64,000 nt of DNA from contig JAFAFL010000146.1 in NCBI GenBank assembly GCA_023423535.1, forward strand, positions 20,085 to 84,084. Reading direction: 5' to 3'. Origin of the DNA: Pseudomonadota bacterium. Its GTDB lineage: Bacteria; Myxococcota; Myxococcia; Myxococcales; Myxococcaceae. The notes below the pieces were generated by a model. That model searched no databases and was not told the origin of the DNA. It saw only the letters and a program-made list of their open reading frames with translations. A program made the translations under genes and the position numbers. This document shows positions 44,042 through 54,881 of this stretch, piece after piece (position 1 is the stretch's first letter; each line of letters begins with the position of its first letter).

Positions 44042-44641
44042 ATGGCCGAGCTGTCCCCCCAGCCGCACCAGCCGCTGCGCGAACCGGTGGCCCGTCCACC
44101 CAATGATCGTTCGCGCGCGGTGAGAGGCGGCGTGGTGGCGGGGATCGTCGGCGGGCTCGCGCTGGCGATCTTCCTCGCCGTCGTCGCGCTGCTGAACGGG
44201 ATGCCGGTGGCGCCGGTGTTCAAGGGCGCGGCGCTCCCGCTCTTCGGTCCGGAGCGCGTCTCGTCGCCGCTGTGGGAGCCGGGCGTGGTGGTGCTCGGGA
44301 CGCTGCTGCACCTCGCGGTCTCGATCGTGTGGGGCGTGCTCTTCGGCCTGCTCTTCTACGGGATGTCGCGCGCGGCGACGATGCTCGCGGGCATCGGCTG
44401 GGGGCTCACCGTGTGGATCGGCATGTTCTACGTGGTGCTCCCGCTCACCGGCGGCTTCGGCGTCACCCAGGCCACGCCCCTGTGGCAGGCGATCACCATG
44501 CACCTCGTTTTCGGACTCGCCGCCGCGGCTGCGTTCCTGCCCTTCCAACGCAGGATCCCTCGCCCGCAGCGCACGCGACGCGAGCGTGGCGACGTCCGGC
44601 CCTTCATGAACATCCAGAAGGGGCACCGGCTTACTGTGTAA
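44042..44641 (+). CDS. Four-helix integral membrane protein
   Basis: 199 residues with GGAGGAGG upstream of ATG 44042. A hydrophilic Pro-rich N-terminus (1-25) is followed by four membrane helices near residues 29-51, 82-107, 112-132 and 150-166, then a basic Arg-rich tail. The GGVVAGIVGGLALAIFLAVV start is Gly-rich, as in small transporter-like proteins. I do not recognise the family. The tail overlaps the end of the convergent thioredoxin-like gene by 11 bases (44631-44641). Confidence 0.75.
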   Translation: MAELSPQPHQPLREPVARPPNDRSRAVRGGVVAGIVGGLALAIFLAVVALLNGMPVAPVFKGAALPLFGPERVSSPLWEPGVVVLGTLLHLAVSIVWGVLFGLLFYGMSRAATMLAGIGWGLTVWIGMFYVVLPLTGGFGVTQATPLWQAITMHLVFGLAAAAAFLPFQRRIPRPQRTRRERGDVRPFMNIQKGHRLTV

Positions 44642-45170
44642 GCCCCAGCGCCCGCTCGATGCTCCGCCGCAGATCCTTCTCGCTCATCTTCCCGCGCTGA
44701 AGCTCCACCACCGTGCCTTCGCGGTTGATGAAGTACGTCATCGGCAGCGCCTGCACGCCGTACTGACCCGCGAGCTTGTCCGACGCAAAGGTCACGTACG
44801 GCGCCGCTTCCGGCACACGGCGATCGAGGAAGATCCCCACGTCCGCCGGCGCGTCGTCCCGGCTCGCAGCGACGAAGGTGAGTCCGCGATCCTCGTACTC
44901 GCGCGTGAGCTTCACCATGTACGGGAGCTCTTCGACGCACGGCCCGCACCAACTCGCCCAGAAGTTGAGCATCACCACGCGTCCCTCGAGTTCGCTCAGC
45001 GAGACCTGTCCGCGTCCGCCGTAACGCGGCATCTCGAAGTCAGGCGCCGGCTTGCCGACACCGGCGCTCGCCGCGGCCCGTCGACCTTCGCCAATGCCGA
45101 CCAGCAGCACCGCACCCACGCCCAGAATCGCCGCGCCGATCAGCACCGCGTTCGCCAACGCCCCCTTCAC
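44631..45170 (-). CDS. TlpA/ResA-type membrane-anchored thioredoxin
   Basis: 179 residues from GTG 45170, which overlaps the previous stop as GTGA and has AAGGGG five bases upstream; ATG 45194 is an alternative. One N-terminal helix (about 6-26) anchors a thioredoxin domain facing the periplasm. VVMLNFWASWCGPCVEELPY carries the redox pair Cys75/Cys78, and GVQALPMTYFINREG has the cis-Pro. Such proteins reduce disulfides in apocytochrome c or other exported proteins. It is coupled to the zinc-ribbon gene upstream. Confidence 0.88.
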   Translation of the reverse strand: MKGALANAVLIGAAILGVGAVLLVGIGEGRRAAASAGVGKPAPDFEMPRYGGRGQVSLSELEGRVVMLNFWASWCGPCVEELPYMVKLTREYEDRGLTFVAASRDDAPADVGIFLDRRVPEAAPYVTFASDKLAGQYGVQALPMTYFINREGTVVELQRGKMSEKDLRRSIERALGLTQ

Positions 45171-46225
45171 GAGAACCCCTTCCGCACGAGCCATGCGTGC
45201 ACGACCGCGAGGCCACCTCGCGAGACCCGCTGAAGCAGAGAAGAACGCTGAACGGCCCGGGCCGCGTGAGGCCCCACCGCCCAGTACGCGCGCACCGCCC
45301 ATCGTCCCCACCGCCGAGGCAGCAGCACCTCCTCGCGGAAGGCGCGGAACGCCGAGAGCTCCGGCGCGGTCTCCCCGAACACCGCCGTGGCCACGAAGCA
45401 CACGCCCGAACGATGGAAGAGGAGGATCCGACCAGTGGAGAGGTTCAGCACCCCGAGCATCTTCCGCTGCCCGTCGTAGAGGAACGACACGAAGTCGCGC
45501 GCGCTTGCCTTCAGCTCCGCGCCTCGAGCGTCCACCCAGACCTGCGCGGTGCCGTCGGAGAGCTCGTCGATCACGAAGAGGTAGCCCCCACCCTGTCGCT
45601 CCACGCGCCGCACCTCGCCGAAGTGCCCGACGAAGGGACGACGGCAGGTGGGACAGGTGAACGCGTGCGAGGCGTGTCCGGGCGAGAGCCGGTAGCGCTG
45701 CTCCGCCCCGCAGCCTCGATGCGGACAGAAGAGCTTCACCGTCAGCGCCGGCTCCGGTCCGGGGTCGTAACGGGAGAGCTGCGTCACGCGATCGAAGACG
45801 GGACGCGCGGCCTTGAGCTCGTCGCCGCGAGACCACAGCGCGGTCTCACGTCGCAGCGTCCGCTCCATTGCGCGCGCGCGATCCCAGGCGCGCTCCGCCT
45901 CGCCCAGTTGTCCTGCGATCGCGTGACAGAGCGCCTCCACGTGCGCGCCGACGACCTCCGACAGTCGAGCCGGAGACGCGCCTCCCAGCGCCCACGCTCG
46001 CGCGAGCAGTTCACGTCCCTCCCCCACCTTCACCCGCGCCAGCGCCACGGCGGGATCGTCCACGCGGCGGTAGAGCGGCGGCTCGGGGAGAGACGCGAAC
46101 CAGTCGGCGCAGTCCGCTTCCAAGCCAGCGGCCAGGGCATCAGCAGAAGCGGGCTGGCCATCGCGAGTGAGACCCAACGCCCTCGCCCGCGCGCGTGCGG
46201 CTTCGAACACCTCCTGCGGACGCAT
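45167..46225 (-). CDS. Zinc-ribbon protein with C-terminal CFI-like domain
   Basis: 352 residues from ATG 46225. The N-terminal ~165 residues are helical. A zinc ribbon follows (CPHRGCGAEQRYRL ... FTCPTCRRPF, around 180-215), then a beta-rich domain of ~70 residues. The last ~70 residues begin CFVATAVFG and run through APELSAFRAFREEVLLPRRW, the pattern of the CFI-box domain found at the C-termini of many myxobacterial and cyanobacterial proteins. Function unknown. The ATG lies 91 bases from the divergent small gene at 46317. Confidence 0.75.
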   Translation of the reverse strand: MRPQEVFEAARARARALGLTRDGQPASADALAAGLEADCADWFASLPEPPLYRRVDDPAVALARVKVGEGRELLARAWALGGASPARLSEVVGAHVEALCHAIAGQLGEAERAWDRARAMERTLRRETALWSRGDELKAARPVFDRVTQLSRYDPGPEPALTVKLFCPHRGCGAEQRYRLSPGHASHAFTCPTCRRPFVGHFGEVRRVERQGGGYLFVIDELSDGTAQVWVDARGAELKASARDFVSFLYDGQRKMLGVLNLSTGRILLFHRSGVCFVATAVFGETAPELSAFRAFREEVLLPRRWGRWAVRAYWAVGPHAARAVQRSSLLQRVSRGGLAVVHAWLVRKGFS

Positions 46226-46316
46226 CCCCGCTTCATAACCGCGGGCACCGGCAACGGCAGGCCGGAAACTGGCGGCCTCGGGTGGGCAGAGGTACGACCG
46301 CCGCGGAGGAACCGTC

Positions 46317-46589
46317 ATGTTCAAGGTGCTCTCGGTGTTCGTCTGGACGGCCTGCGCGGTGGGGTTCGGGATCTTCCTCGCGCGCTTCGAATACGAGGGG
46401 CAGACCCCGCTCGAGCACGCCGCGAAGGTGTGGGACGAGAAGGTCGGCGGCGGCGCGGCGAAGGCGCCGAAGGCCGGCGCTGGCACGCCCGACAAGAGCG
46501 ACGGCAAGGCGCCGAAGAAGACGCACTCGAACTACACCGAGGCCGAGCGCGCCGCGGTGGACAAGATCATCGCGACCGGAAAGCGTTAG
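46317..46589 (+). CDS. Small single-pass membrane protein
   Basis: 90 residues with GGAGG seven bases before ATG 46317. Residues 4-20 form one membrane helix (VLSVFVWTACAVGFGIFLA). The rest is hydrophilic, Lys/Ala/Gly-rich (about 40-68), and ends in a helix NYTEAERAAVDKIIATGKR. No domain is recognised. It faces away from the zinc-ribbon gene and precedes the HtrA gene by 87 bases. Confidence 0.7.
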   Translation: MFKVLSVFVWTACAVGFGIFLARFEYEGQTPLEHAAKVWDEKVGGGAAKAPKAGAGTPDKSDGKAPKKTHSNYTEAERAAVDKIIATGKR

Positions 46590-46676
46590 CGGCGAACACC
46601 GCGCCCTTCCCCCCTCGCGCCACCCTGCCTAGGTTCAATCCGGGCGGGTTGGCGGCGGCTGGTTGGGGGGTTACGG

Positions 46677-48167
<1,491 letters not shown>

Positions 48168-48179
48168 TAAAGGGCGCGC

Positions 48180-49061
48180 ATGTCCAAGCTCCTCCCGGCG
48201 CGTGCGCTCGTCGCCGCGTCGCTCCTCGTCCTCGCCTCCGGCTGCGCGCTCCGTCCCCGCTACACCGAGATCGTCCCGAAGGACGCACAGGAGGGCCAGA
48301 CGGTTTCCTTCGTCCTCGTGGACAAGGCAACGGGGAAGCCGATCCCCGAGGTGTCGCTGGTGATGGGCGAGGGCCGTGAGCGCGTGCGCGCGAAGACCGA
48401 TGCGCAGGGCGTGTTCTCGCTGCCGGTGCGCCGCGGTTGGCGCTCGACGGATCCGGTGCTCGAGGTGAACCTGCCCGCCGGCGTGCGCGCGTACGAGGTT
48501 CGTCCGGCGCCGGCGTCCGCGGCGCGCTCGCAGGCGGGAAGCGGGCACGGTGATCACGCTGAGCACGACGGCCACGCGCACGGGCCTGAAGGCCATGGTC
48601 ACGGAGACCACGGTCACGGCACGCAGCCGCTGAAGAGCGATCCCACCGGACTGCTCACCGGCTGCCAGGTGGAGCCCACGCCGACCGGCGTGTCGGTGGA
48701 GTGCCCGGAGCTGATGGCGGTCGTCGCCGAGGGCGAAGCGGGTCAGGCCGCCGCCACGCTCGCGGACGAGATGGTGGAGGATTTCACCGCCGACTTCAGC
48801 GAGAGCTTCAACAGCCAGATCGAGCGCGAGGAGCTGCAGCTCGAGGTTGCCGGCACCCAGCGTCGCGCGCTGAAGGTCGGCGGACAGCTTCCGGACGGCC
48901 AGCGGGTGAACGGGACGGTCATCGCGGTGGAGCCCGCCAGCGCCGAGCAGAAGCCGCGCGCGGTGCTCTGCCTCTTCGTCGGCGACGAGACGCGGCCGTG
49001 CGGTCCCCTGCTCTCCTCCCTCGCCGAGAAGTCGCCCGAGCCGGGCGTCTACGGGCCGTAG
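48180..49061 (+). CDS. Lipoprotein with His-rich metal-binding stretch
   Basis: 293 residues from ATG 48180. Lipobox ASGC (Cys22). Residues 35-105 look like a carboxypeptidase-regulatory/Ig-like beta domain (GQTVSFVLVDKATGKPIPEV). Residues 118-143 are extremely rich in His, Gly and Asp (HGDHAEHDGHAHGPEGHGHG), as in zinc- or nickel-buffering proteins. The C-terminal half is alpha/beta with a Cys pair (TGCQVEP...VECPEL). Downstream of an HtrA protease, it may sense or store metal in the periplasm; this is inference. Confidence 0.78.
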   Translation: MSKLLPARALVAASLLVLASGCALRPRYTEIVPKDAQEGQTVSFVLVDKATGKPIPEVSLVMGEGRERVRAKTDAQGVFSLPVRRGWRSTDPVLEVNLPAGVRAYEVRPAPASAARSQAGSGHGDHAEHDGHAHGPEGHGHGDHGHGTQPLKSDPTGLLTGCQVEPTPTGVSVECPELMAVVAEGEAGQAAATLADEMVEDFTADFSESFNSQIEREELQLEVAGTQRRALKVGGQLPDGQRVNGTVIAVEPASAEQKPRAVLCLFVGDETRPCGPLLSSLAEKSPEPGVYGP

Positions 49062-49143
49062 AGAGCCTTCGTGACGACGCACCCAGCAGGCAGCCGGGCC
49101 TCCCATCTTGCAGGCCGCTCGCGGCGCGGCTATGAGGCGCGGC

Positions 49144-49407
49144 ATGGCTGAGACCCAGACCCAGACGAAGAAGACCTATCGCTCGCCCCGTGGCGGCGAG
49201 GGCAAGGCGTGCAGCGTCGAAGGCTGCAAGCGTCCGTTCCGTGCGAAGAGCTACTGCTTCTTCCACTACAAGAAGTGGCGCCAGGGCGAGCTCCCGCACT
49301 CGCGCTACAAGACCTGCAGCAAGGCCGAGTGCAAGAAGCCGTCGATGCGCAAGGGCCTGTGCGAGCAGCACTTCAACGACACCTACAAGAAGGCCGCGGC
49401 GGCTTAG
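49144..49407 (+). CDS. Small protein with two Cys/His repeats
   Basis: 87 residues from ATG 49144. Two similar units follow one another: CSVEGCKRPFRAKSYCFFH and CSKAECKKPSMRKGLCEQH, each C-x4-C-x9-C-x2-H, which should bind one zinc ion. Between and around them lie many Lys and Arg (HYKKWRQGELPHSRYKT), so nucleic-acid binding is likely. The spacing resembles the short zinc fingers of plant WRKY19-type proteins and of phage proteins. No catalytic motif. It stands alone between the lipoprotein gene and the convergent methyltransferase gene. Confidence 0.75.
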   Translation: MAETQTQTKKTYRSPRGGEGKACSVEGCKRPFRAKSYCFFHYKKWRQGELPHSRYKTCSKAECKKPSMRKGLCEQHFNDTYKKAAAA

Positions 49408-49531
49408 GCCGTTTCGCTTCTTCGAGTTTCGTTTGGCACCGCGCCCGTTGGGCCCTCCGTCTTCCGTGACGGATGGCTCGGCGGGCGTTCGTGTGTCCGG
49501 AGTGTGTCCGCTGCCGTCGCCGGGCGCTGGG

Positions 49532-50305
49532 TCAGGTGCAGCGCCGCCCGAGGTGCGCGAAGGCCGCCAGCCACAGCTCCGCCTCGCGCTGGGTCAACGC
49601 GCCCTTCACCAGCGACCGGGAGAGCTCGCGGAGGATGTGCTCGGGCGCCTCGCGGTTGAGGAACTGCGCGCGCAGGAGCACGTCCTTCATCCGCGCCTCG
49701 AGCGCGTGGAGCGTCTGCATCCGCGCGCCGGGCGCCGCTTCGCCGTCTACGGAGGACTGGACGGGCTCCGGGTTCGGGGCTGAAGGGCTCGTGCCCGGCA
49801 CCACCAGCTGCCCGTCGTCCGCGCGCGAGCAGAGGTAGAGCAGCACCGCCGCCGCCTGGGCGAGGTTCATCGACGGTTGCTCGGGCCGGGTGGGGATGAC
49901 GCAGATCCCGTGGCACTTCTCGAGGTCGTCGTCGGAGAGCCCGCGCTGCTCGCCGCCGAGCACCAGCGCCACCCGCCCCCTCCGCGAGTGCTCCCGCAGC
50001 TTCGCGCACGCCTCCTCCGGCAACATCGCCCGCCGGCCCCGTACGTGGTCCCGTCCGGTGGTACCCAGAACCCACACCGCGTCCGCGATCGCCGCTTCCA
50101 GGGTGGGCTCCTGTCGCACCCCGCCGAGGACCGACTCGCCGCGCACCGCCACCCGCTCGGCGTCGCGCATGGAGACGATCCCGCCCTCGGAGAGGACGAT
50201 CCGCGAGAAGCCGAAGTTCGCGCACAGCCGCGCCACCGCGCCGAGGTTCTCCGGCAGCCGAATCTGGTGGCACACGACGTCGAGGCTCTCGCGCAGGCTC
50301 CCCAT
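49532..50305 (-). CDS. TrmJ-type SPOUT RNA methyltransferase
   Basis: 257 residues from ATG 50305; ATG 50407 would add 34 poorly conserved residues and overlap the divergent lipoprotein gene. SPOUT motifs are present: LPENLGAVARLCANFGF (motif 1), LVLGGEQRGLSDDDL (motif 2) and IPTRPEQPSMNLAQAAAVLL (motif 3), together forming the trefoil knot that binds S-adenosylmethionine. TrmJ methylates the 2'-O of nucleotide 32 in tRNA anticodon loops. A C-terminal helical extension (~85 residues) is also typical of TrmJ. Confidence 0.88.
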   Translation of the reverse strand: MGSLRESLDVVCHQIRLPENLGAVARLCANFGFSRIVLSEGGIVSMRDAERVAVRGESVLGGVRQEPTLEAAIADAVWVLGTTGRDHVRGRRAMLPEEACAKLREHSRRGRVALVLGGEQRGLSDDDLEKCHGICVIPTRPEQPSMNLAQAAAVLLYLCSRADDGQLVVPGTSPSAPNPEPVQSSVDGEAAPGARMQTLHALEARMKDVLLRAQFLNREAPEHILRELSRSLVKGALTQREAELWLAAFAHLGRRCT

Positions 50306-50405
50306 CAGTCCGGCACTTTGCGTCCGCTTGGGACCTCCGGTCACCCGGATTCTGGGGACCTTTGTCTGGCTCCCCTTGCCGAGCGCCGGTATATTGGCGC
50401 CGTCC

Positions 50406-50969
50406 ATGTCCCGCGTCGTCTCCCTCCTGCTCTGCACCTCAGCCCTCGCGCTCGCCGCGTGTGGGGATGGTTCGGCGCCGGTCCGGACGCTGAGCGCGCG
50501 GCAGGCGTTGACCCTTTCGGCCGAAGCGGTGGAGTTCGAAGCGCCGCAGGCCCGCGCGGAGCTCTTCCGCGAGGTGGCGAGGACGAGCCAGTTGGAGTCG
50601 GGGCGCGAGACGTCGGACAAGGTGCTCTTCCCCGTCATCCGGGACGGCCGGCTCCACGCCGCGCCGGGGCTGGATCCGCGGGCGGACCTCCTCCAGTCGC
50701 CGGACGCAGGCGAGCCGCACCACCTGCTCTTCAACCGCGGCGAGACCTGGCCGGACGAGCGCCGGGAAGCGCTACAGGGCCTGTCGGAGCGCGAGGCCGC
50801 GGAGCTGGTGGCGCGCTCGCTGCTCACGCACTGGGGCATCGGCAGTGACCAGCCCATCTCGGTGGACCGCGCAGCAGGCGCTCCCTACGCCGCCGCCTGG
50901 GCGGATGGCGTGCTCCGGCTGAACCCCGCGTTCCTCTACATGGCCGCGTCCAGCGCGCCGGTGCCGTAA
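50406..50969 (+). CDS. Hypothetical lipoprotein
   Basis: 187 residues. A short signal (MSRVVSLLLCTSALALAAC) ends in lipobox LAAC, Cys19, followed by Gly-Asp. The mature protein is alpha/beta, acidic to neutral, with no recognised domain. It is divergent from the TrmJ gene, and if TrmJ begins at 50305 the two have 100 bases for promoters. Confidence 0.72.
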   Translation: MSRVVSLLLCTSALALAACGDGSAPVRTLSARQALTLSAEAVEFEAPQARAELFREVARTSQLESGRETSDKVLFPVIRDGRLHAAPGLDPRADLLQSPDAGEPHHLLFNRGETWPDERREALQGLSEREAAELVARSLLTHWGIGSDQPISVDRAAGAPYAAAWADGVLRLNPAFLYMAASSAPVP

Positions 50970-50999
50970 GCCCCCCTTTTCATTCGCTTTTCGGGAACG

Positions 51000-51419
51000 T
51001 CAGGACCGAGGACCGCTCGGCTCGGACTTCGCTCCGTACGGTCCCACGTGGTCGACCTGCGTCGGGCCGCCGGAGGGAACGCGGTGCCGGCTCCAGGGCG
51101 GCCGGCCCTCGAGCTCGATCTCCAGCATCACGCTGAGGAAGGTCCGGATGACCACGATGAGCCCGAGCGAGAGGACGTTGGAGAGGACGAGCTCCTCGGT
51201 GATGGTGCGGATGATGTCCGCAGCCACGAGGAACTCGAGGCCGAGAAGGATTCCCCGCCCGAGCACCACCCGGAAGTGGGAGTAGGCCCCGCTCCAGCCG
51301 CGCCTTGCCGCGCCCCAGGCCACGCGCACCACCGCCGCGGCAACGGCGCCGACGAGGACGAGCACGCCCAGGGCCTCGAGGGCATCTGCGGCGAGGCGAA
51401 TGAGCCCGTGGAGATTCAT
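51000..51419 (-). CDS. DUF1622-type membrane protein
   Basis: 139 residues from ATG 51419. Three hydrophobic helices are visible: about 12-34, 53-70 and 78-97. The segment FRVVLGRGILLGLEFLVAAD followed by IIRTI and IVVIRTFLSVMLEIELEG is characteristic of the DUF1622 family of small membrane proteins of unknown role. The C-terminal ~30 residues are Pro/Ser-rich. It points away from purC, 90 bases apart. Confidence 0.85.
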   Translation of the reverse strand: MNLHGLIRLAADALEALGVLVLVGAVAAAVVRVAWGAARRGWSGAYSHFRVVLGRGILLGLEFLVAADIIRTITEELVLSNVLSLGLIVVIRTFLSVMLEIELEGRPPWSRHRVPSGGPTQVDHVGPYGAKSEPSGPRS

Positions 51420-51509
51420 GCCGGATGGGGTAGGCACGGGCGCCAGACCGGGCACCTGCGCGGCGCGGCGACAGGTGACCCGCTGAACGTTCGCGCTTCG
51501 AGGAACGCC

Positions 51510-52481
51510 ATGCCCCGTCCCGAGCTCACGGCCCAGCTCCCCCACACCCTCCGGCAGACGGACTTCGGCGACGGGCTGGGGAGCCTCTACCGCGGCAAGG
51601 TGCGCGACACCTACGCGAAGGGCGACCACCTCGTGCTGGTGACCACCGACCGGCTCTCCGCCTTCGACCGGGTGCTGACCACCGTTCCCTTCAAGGGCGA
51701 ATTGCTCAACCGGCTGGCGGCGTTCTGGTTCGAGAAGACGAAGGACCTCGTCCCCAACCACCTGCTCGACCTGCCGGACCCGAACGTGGCGGTGGCGCGC
51801 AAGTGCGAGGCCCTGCCGGTGGAGGTCGTCGTCCGCGGGCACCTCACCGGCAGCCTCTGGCGCGACTACACCGCGGGACGTCACGGCGCCTACGGCGTGT
51901 CGGTCCCCGAGGGGATGAAGAAGGACCAGGCCTTCGACAAGCCGATCATCACGCCCTCCACCAAGGCGCAGGCGGGCGCGCACGACGAGCCGATCAGCGA
52001 AGCGGAGATCCTCGCGCGGGGGCTCGTGGGCGAGCGCGACTGGCGGCGGGCCTGCGAGTCGGCCTTGGCGCTCTTCGAGGCGGGGCGCGCGTGGGCGGCG
52101 TCGCGCGGGCTCATCCTCGTGGACACGAAGTACGAGTTCGGCCTGCAGGGCGGGACGCTCTACGTGATCGACGAGATCCACACCATGGACTGCAGCCGCT
52201 ACTGGATGGCGGACGAATACGCGGACCGGTTCGCGCGCGGGGTCGATCAGCGGATGCTCGACAAGGAGAACATCCGGCAGTGGCTCATCGGCGAGCGCGG
52301 CTTCCAGGGCCACGGCGAGCCGCCGGCAATCCCCGACGAGGTGCGGGTGGACCTCGCGGAGAAGTACGCCGCCGCGTGGGAGCAGATCGTCGGGGAGCCG
52401 CTGAAGCTCGAGGTGGGCGATCCCCTCCCGCGGCTGAGGGAGAACCTCACGCGGAAGGGGTACCTGCCGGCGCCTGCGTAA
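51510..52481 (+). CDS. purC: Phosphoribosylaminoimidazole-succinocarboxamide synthase
   Basis: 323 residues with GAGGAA six bases before ATG 51510. It joins Asp to CAIR with ATP to give SAICAR in purine synthesis. Hallmarks: LYRGKVRDTYAKGDHLVLVT (phosphate loop), TDRLSAFDRVL, VEVVVRGHLTGSLWRDY and ILVDTKYEFGL with IDEIHTMDCSRYW. The longer form (~300 residues, like the yeast enzyme) rather than the short ~240-residue E. coli form. purB, the next enzyme in the pathway, lies convergently 28 bases away. Confidence 0.96.
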   Translation: MPRPELTAQLPHTLRQTDFGDGLGSLYRGKVRDTYAKGDHLVLVTTDRLSAFDRVLTTVPFKGELLNRLAAFWFEKTKDLVPNHLLDLPDPNVAVARKCEALPVEVVVRGHLTGSLWRDYTAGRHGAYGVSVPEGMKKDQAFDKPIITPSTKAQAGAHDEPISEAEILARGLVGERDWRRACESALALFEAGRAWAASRGLILVDTKYEFGLQGGTLYVIDEIHTMDCSRYWMADEYADRFARGVDQRMLDKENIRQWLIGERGFQGHGEPPAIPDEVRVDLAEKYAAAWEQIVGEPLKLEVGDPLPRLRENLTRKGYLPAPA

Positions 52482-52486
52482 GCCGA

Positions 52487-52509
52487 GGCCGGGCCGGGCC
52501 GGGCCGGGG

Positions 52510-52510
<1 letters not shown>
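52487..52510. repeat. Tandem GGGCC repeat between purC and purB
   Basis: Four to five near-perfect copies of a 5-bp GC-only unit fill the short gap between the convergent purC and purB genes. Being self-complementary, it could form a strong stem in either transcript and act as a bidirectional stop, though no T run follows. Confidence 0.5.
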
Positions 52511-53813
<1,303 letters not shown>

Positions 53814-53817
<4 letters not shown>

Positions 53818-54827
53818 TCGAAGACCCTGATCGGATGGCCGCGTTTCGCGGCGTACTTGAAGAGCTCCAGGGCCAGGTCGCAGGGCTCACCGAGCCGCTT
53901 CGCCGTCCCCAGGTTCACTGCCATGTCCAGCACCTCGGGCTGTGCCACGGCCAATGCCCCCGCATCCACCTTTTCATGCAGCACCCGGTTGGCGAGCCTG
54001 CCCGCCTGCTGGCCGAGGCCGATGTAGTTCGGCGACAGCGCGAGCAGCGCGCCCTCCTTCACCTGGCTCTGCGACAGCGCCACCAGCGGCAGCGACTCCT
54101 CGTTGGCGAAGGCGATGAGCCGGCGCACCACCTCCGCGTTGCCCACCGTGCGGTCCGCGATCATCAGCAGCGCGTCGATCTTTGGCCGCGCGGTCTTCAG
54201 GGCCCGCTCCGCCTTCTCCGGCGAGTCGGTGATGATCGGCACCACCGCCAGCCCGCTCTTCGCCGCGAGCTTCGCCGCCTCCGCCACGAACGCCTTCGAG
54301 TGCTGCGGATCGTGGAGGATGCCCACCCGCTTCACCTTCGGCGCCAGCGCCGCCAGCGCCTCGAGCTCCACCGAGAGGTCGTTCGTCAGCGCGATGCCGG
54401 TGACGTTCTGCGCCTCGAGGCCGTAGCGCTCGTAGTACGGGACCATGGTGAAGATGACCGGCGTGTCGCCGAAGGCCCTCCGCGACGCCGTGGCGGCCGC
54501 AGGACCGATGGCGAGCACCAGCCGGGGCTTGCGCTTCGCCGCCGCCTCGAGGGCCTTCTCCGCGGCACCAGCGCCTTCCGGGAGGGTCAGCTCCTCCGCC
54601 TCGCCGCGCACCTCCGCCGAGAAGCCCGCCGCCACCGACCCGTAGGCCGCGAAGGCGGAGGACTTCACCACCAGCACCGGCGGCCGCTCCTGGGACTGCG
54701 CCCGCGCGTCGCGGACGGGCAACCCGACGAGCACCACTACCCACGCGGCGACAAACGCCGTCAGCCCCTTCAGCGCACGGCGCTGCAGCCGCGGAGCCCT
54801 CAAGGCGCCGTCGAACCCTCTGGTCAT
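53814..54827 (-). CDS. ABC-type substrate-binding protein (COG2984-like)
   Basis: 337 residues from ATG 54827; GTG 54836 is possible. A signal peptide ends VRDARA near residue 43. The periplasmic-binding fold of the ABC_sub_bind family is seen in PVLVVKSSAFAAYGSVAAGF, PRLVLAIGPAAATA, VTGIALTNDLSVELEAL, KRVGILHDPQHSKAFV and ALLALSPNYIGLGQQAGRLA. No permease or ATPase gene lies nearby, so it may act as a stand-alone receptor, as several myxobacterial members do. Confidence 0.83.
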
Positions 54828-54881
54828 CGCTCTCACCGCCTCACTGACTGGGCCGGGCGCGGCCGATTCACTGCCGCCCGC

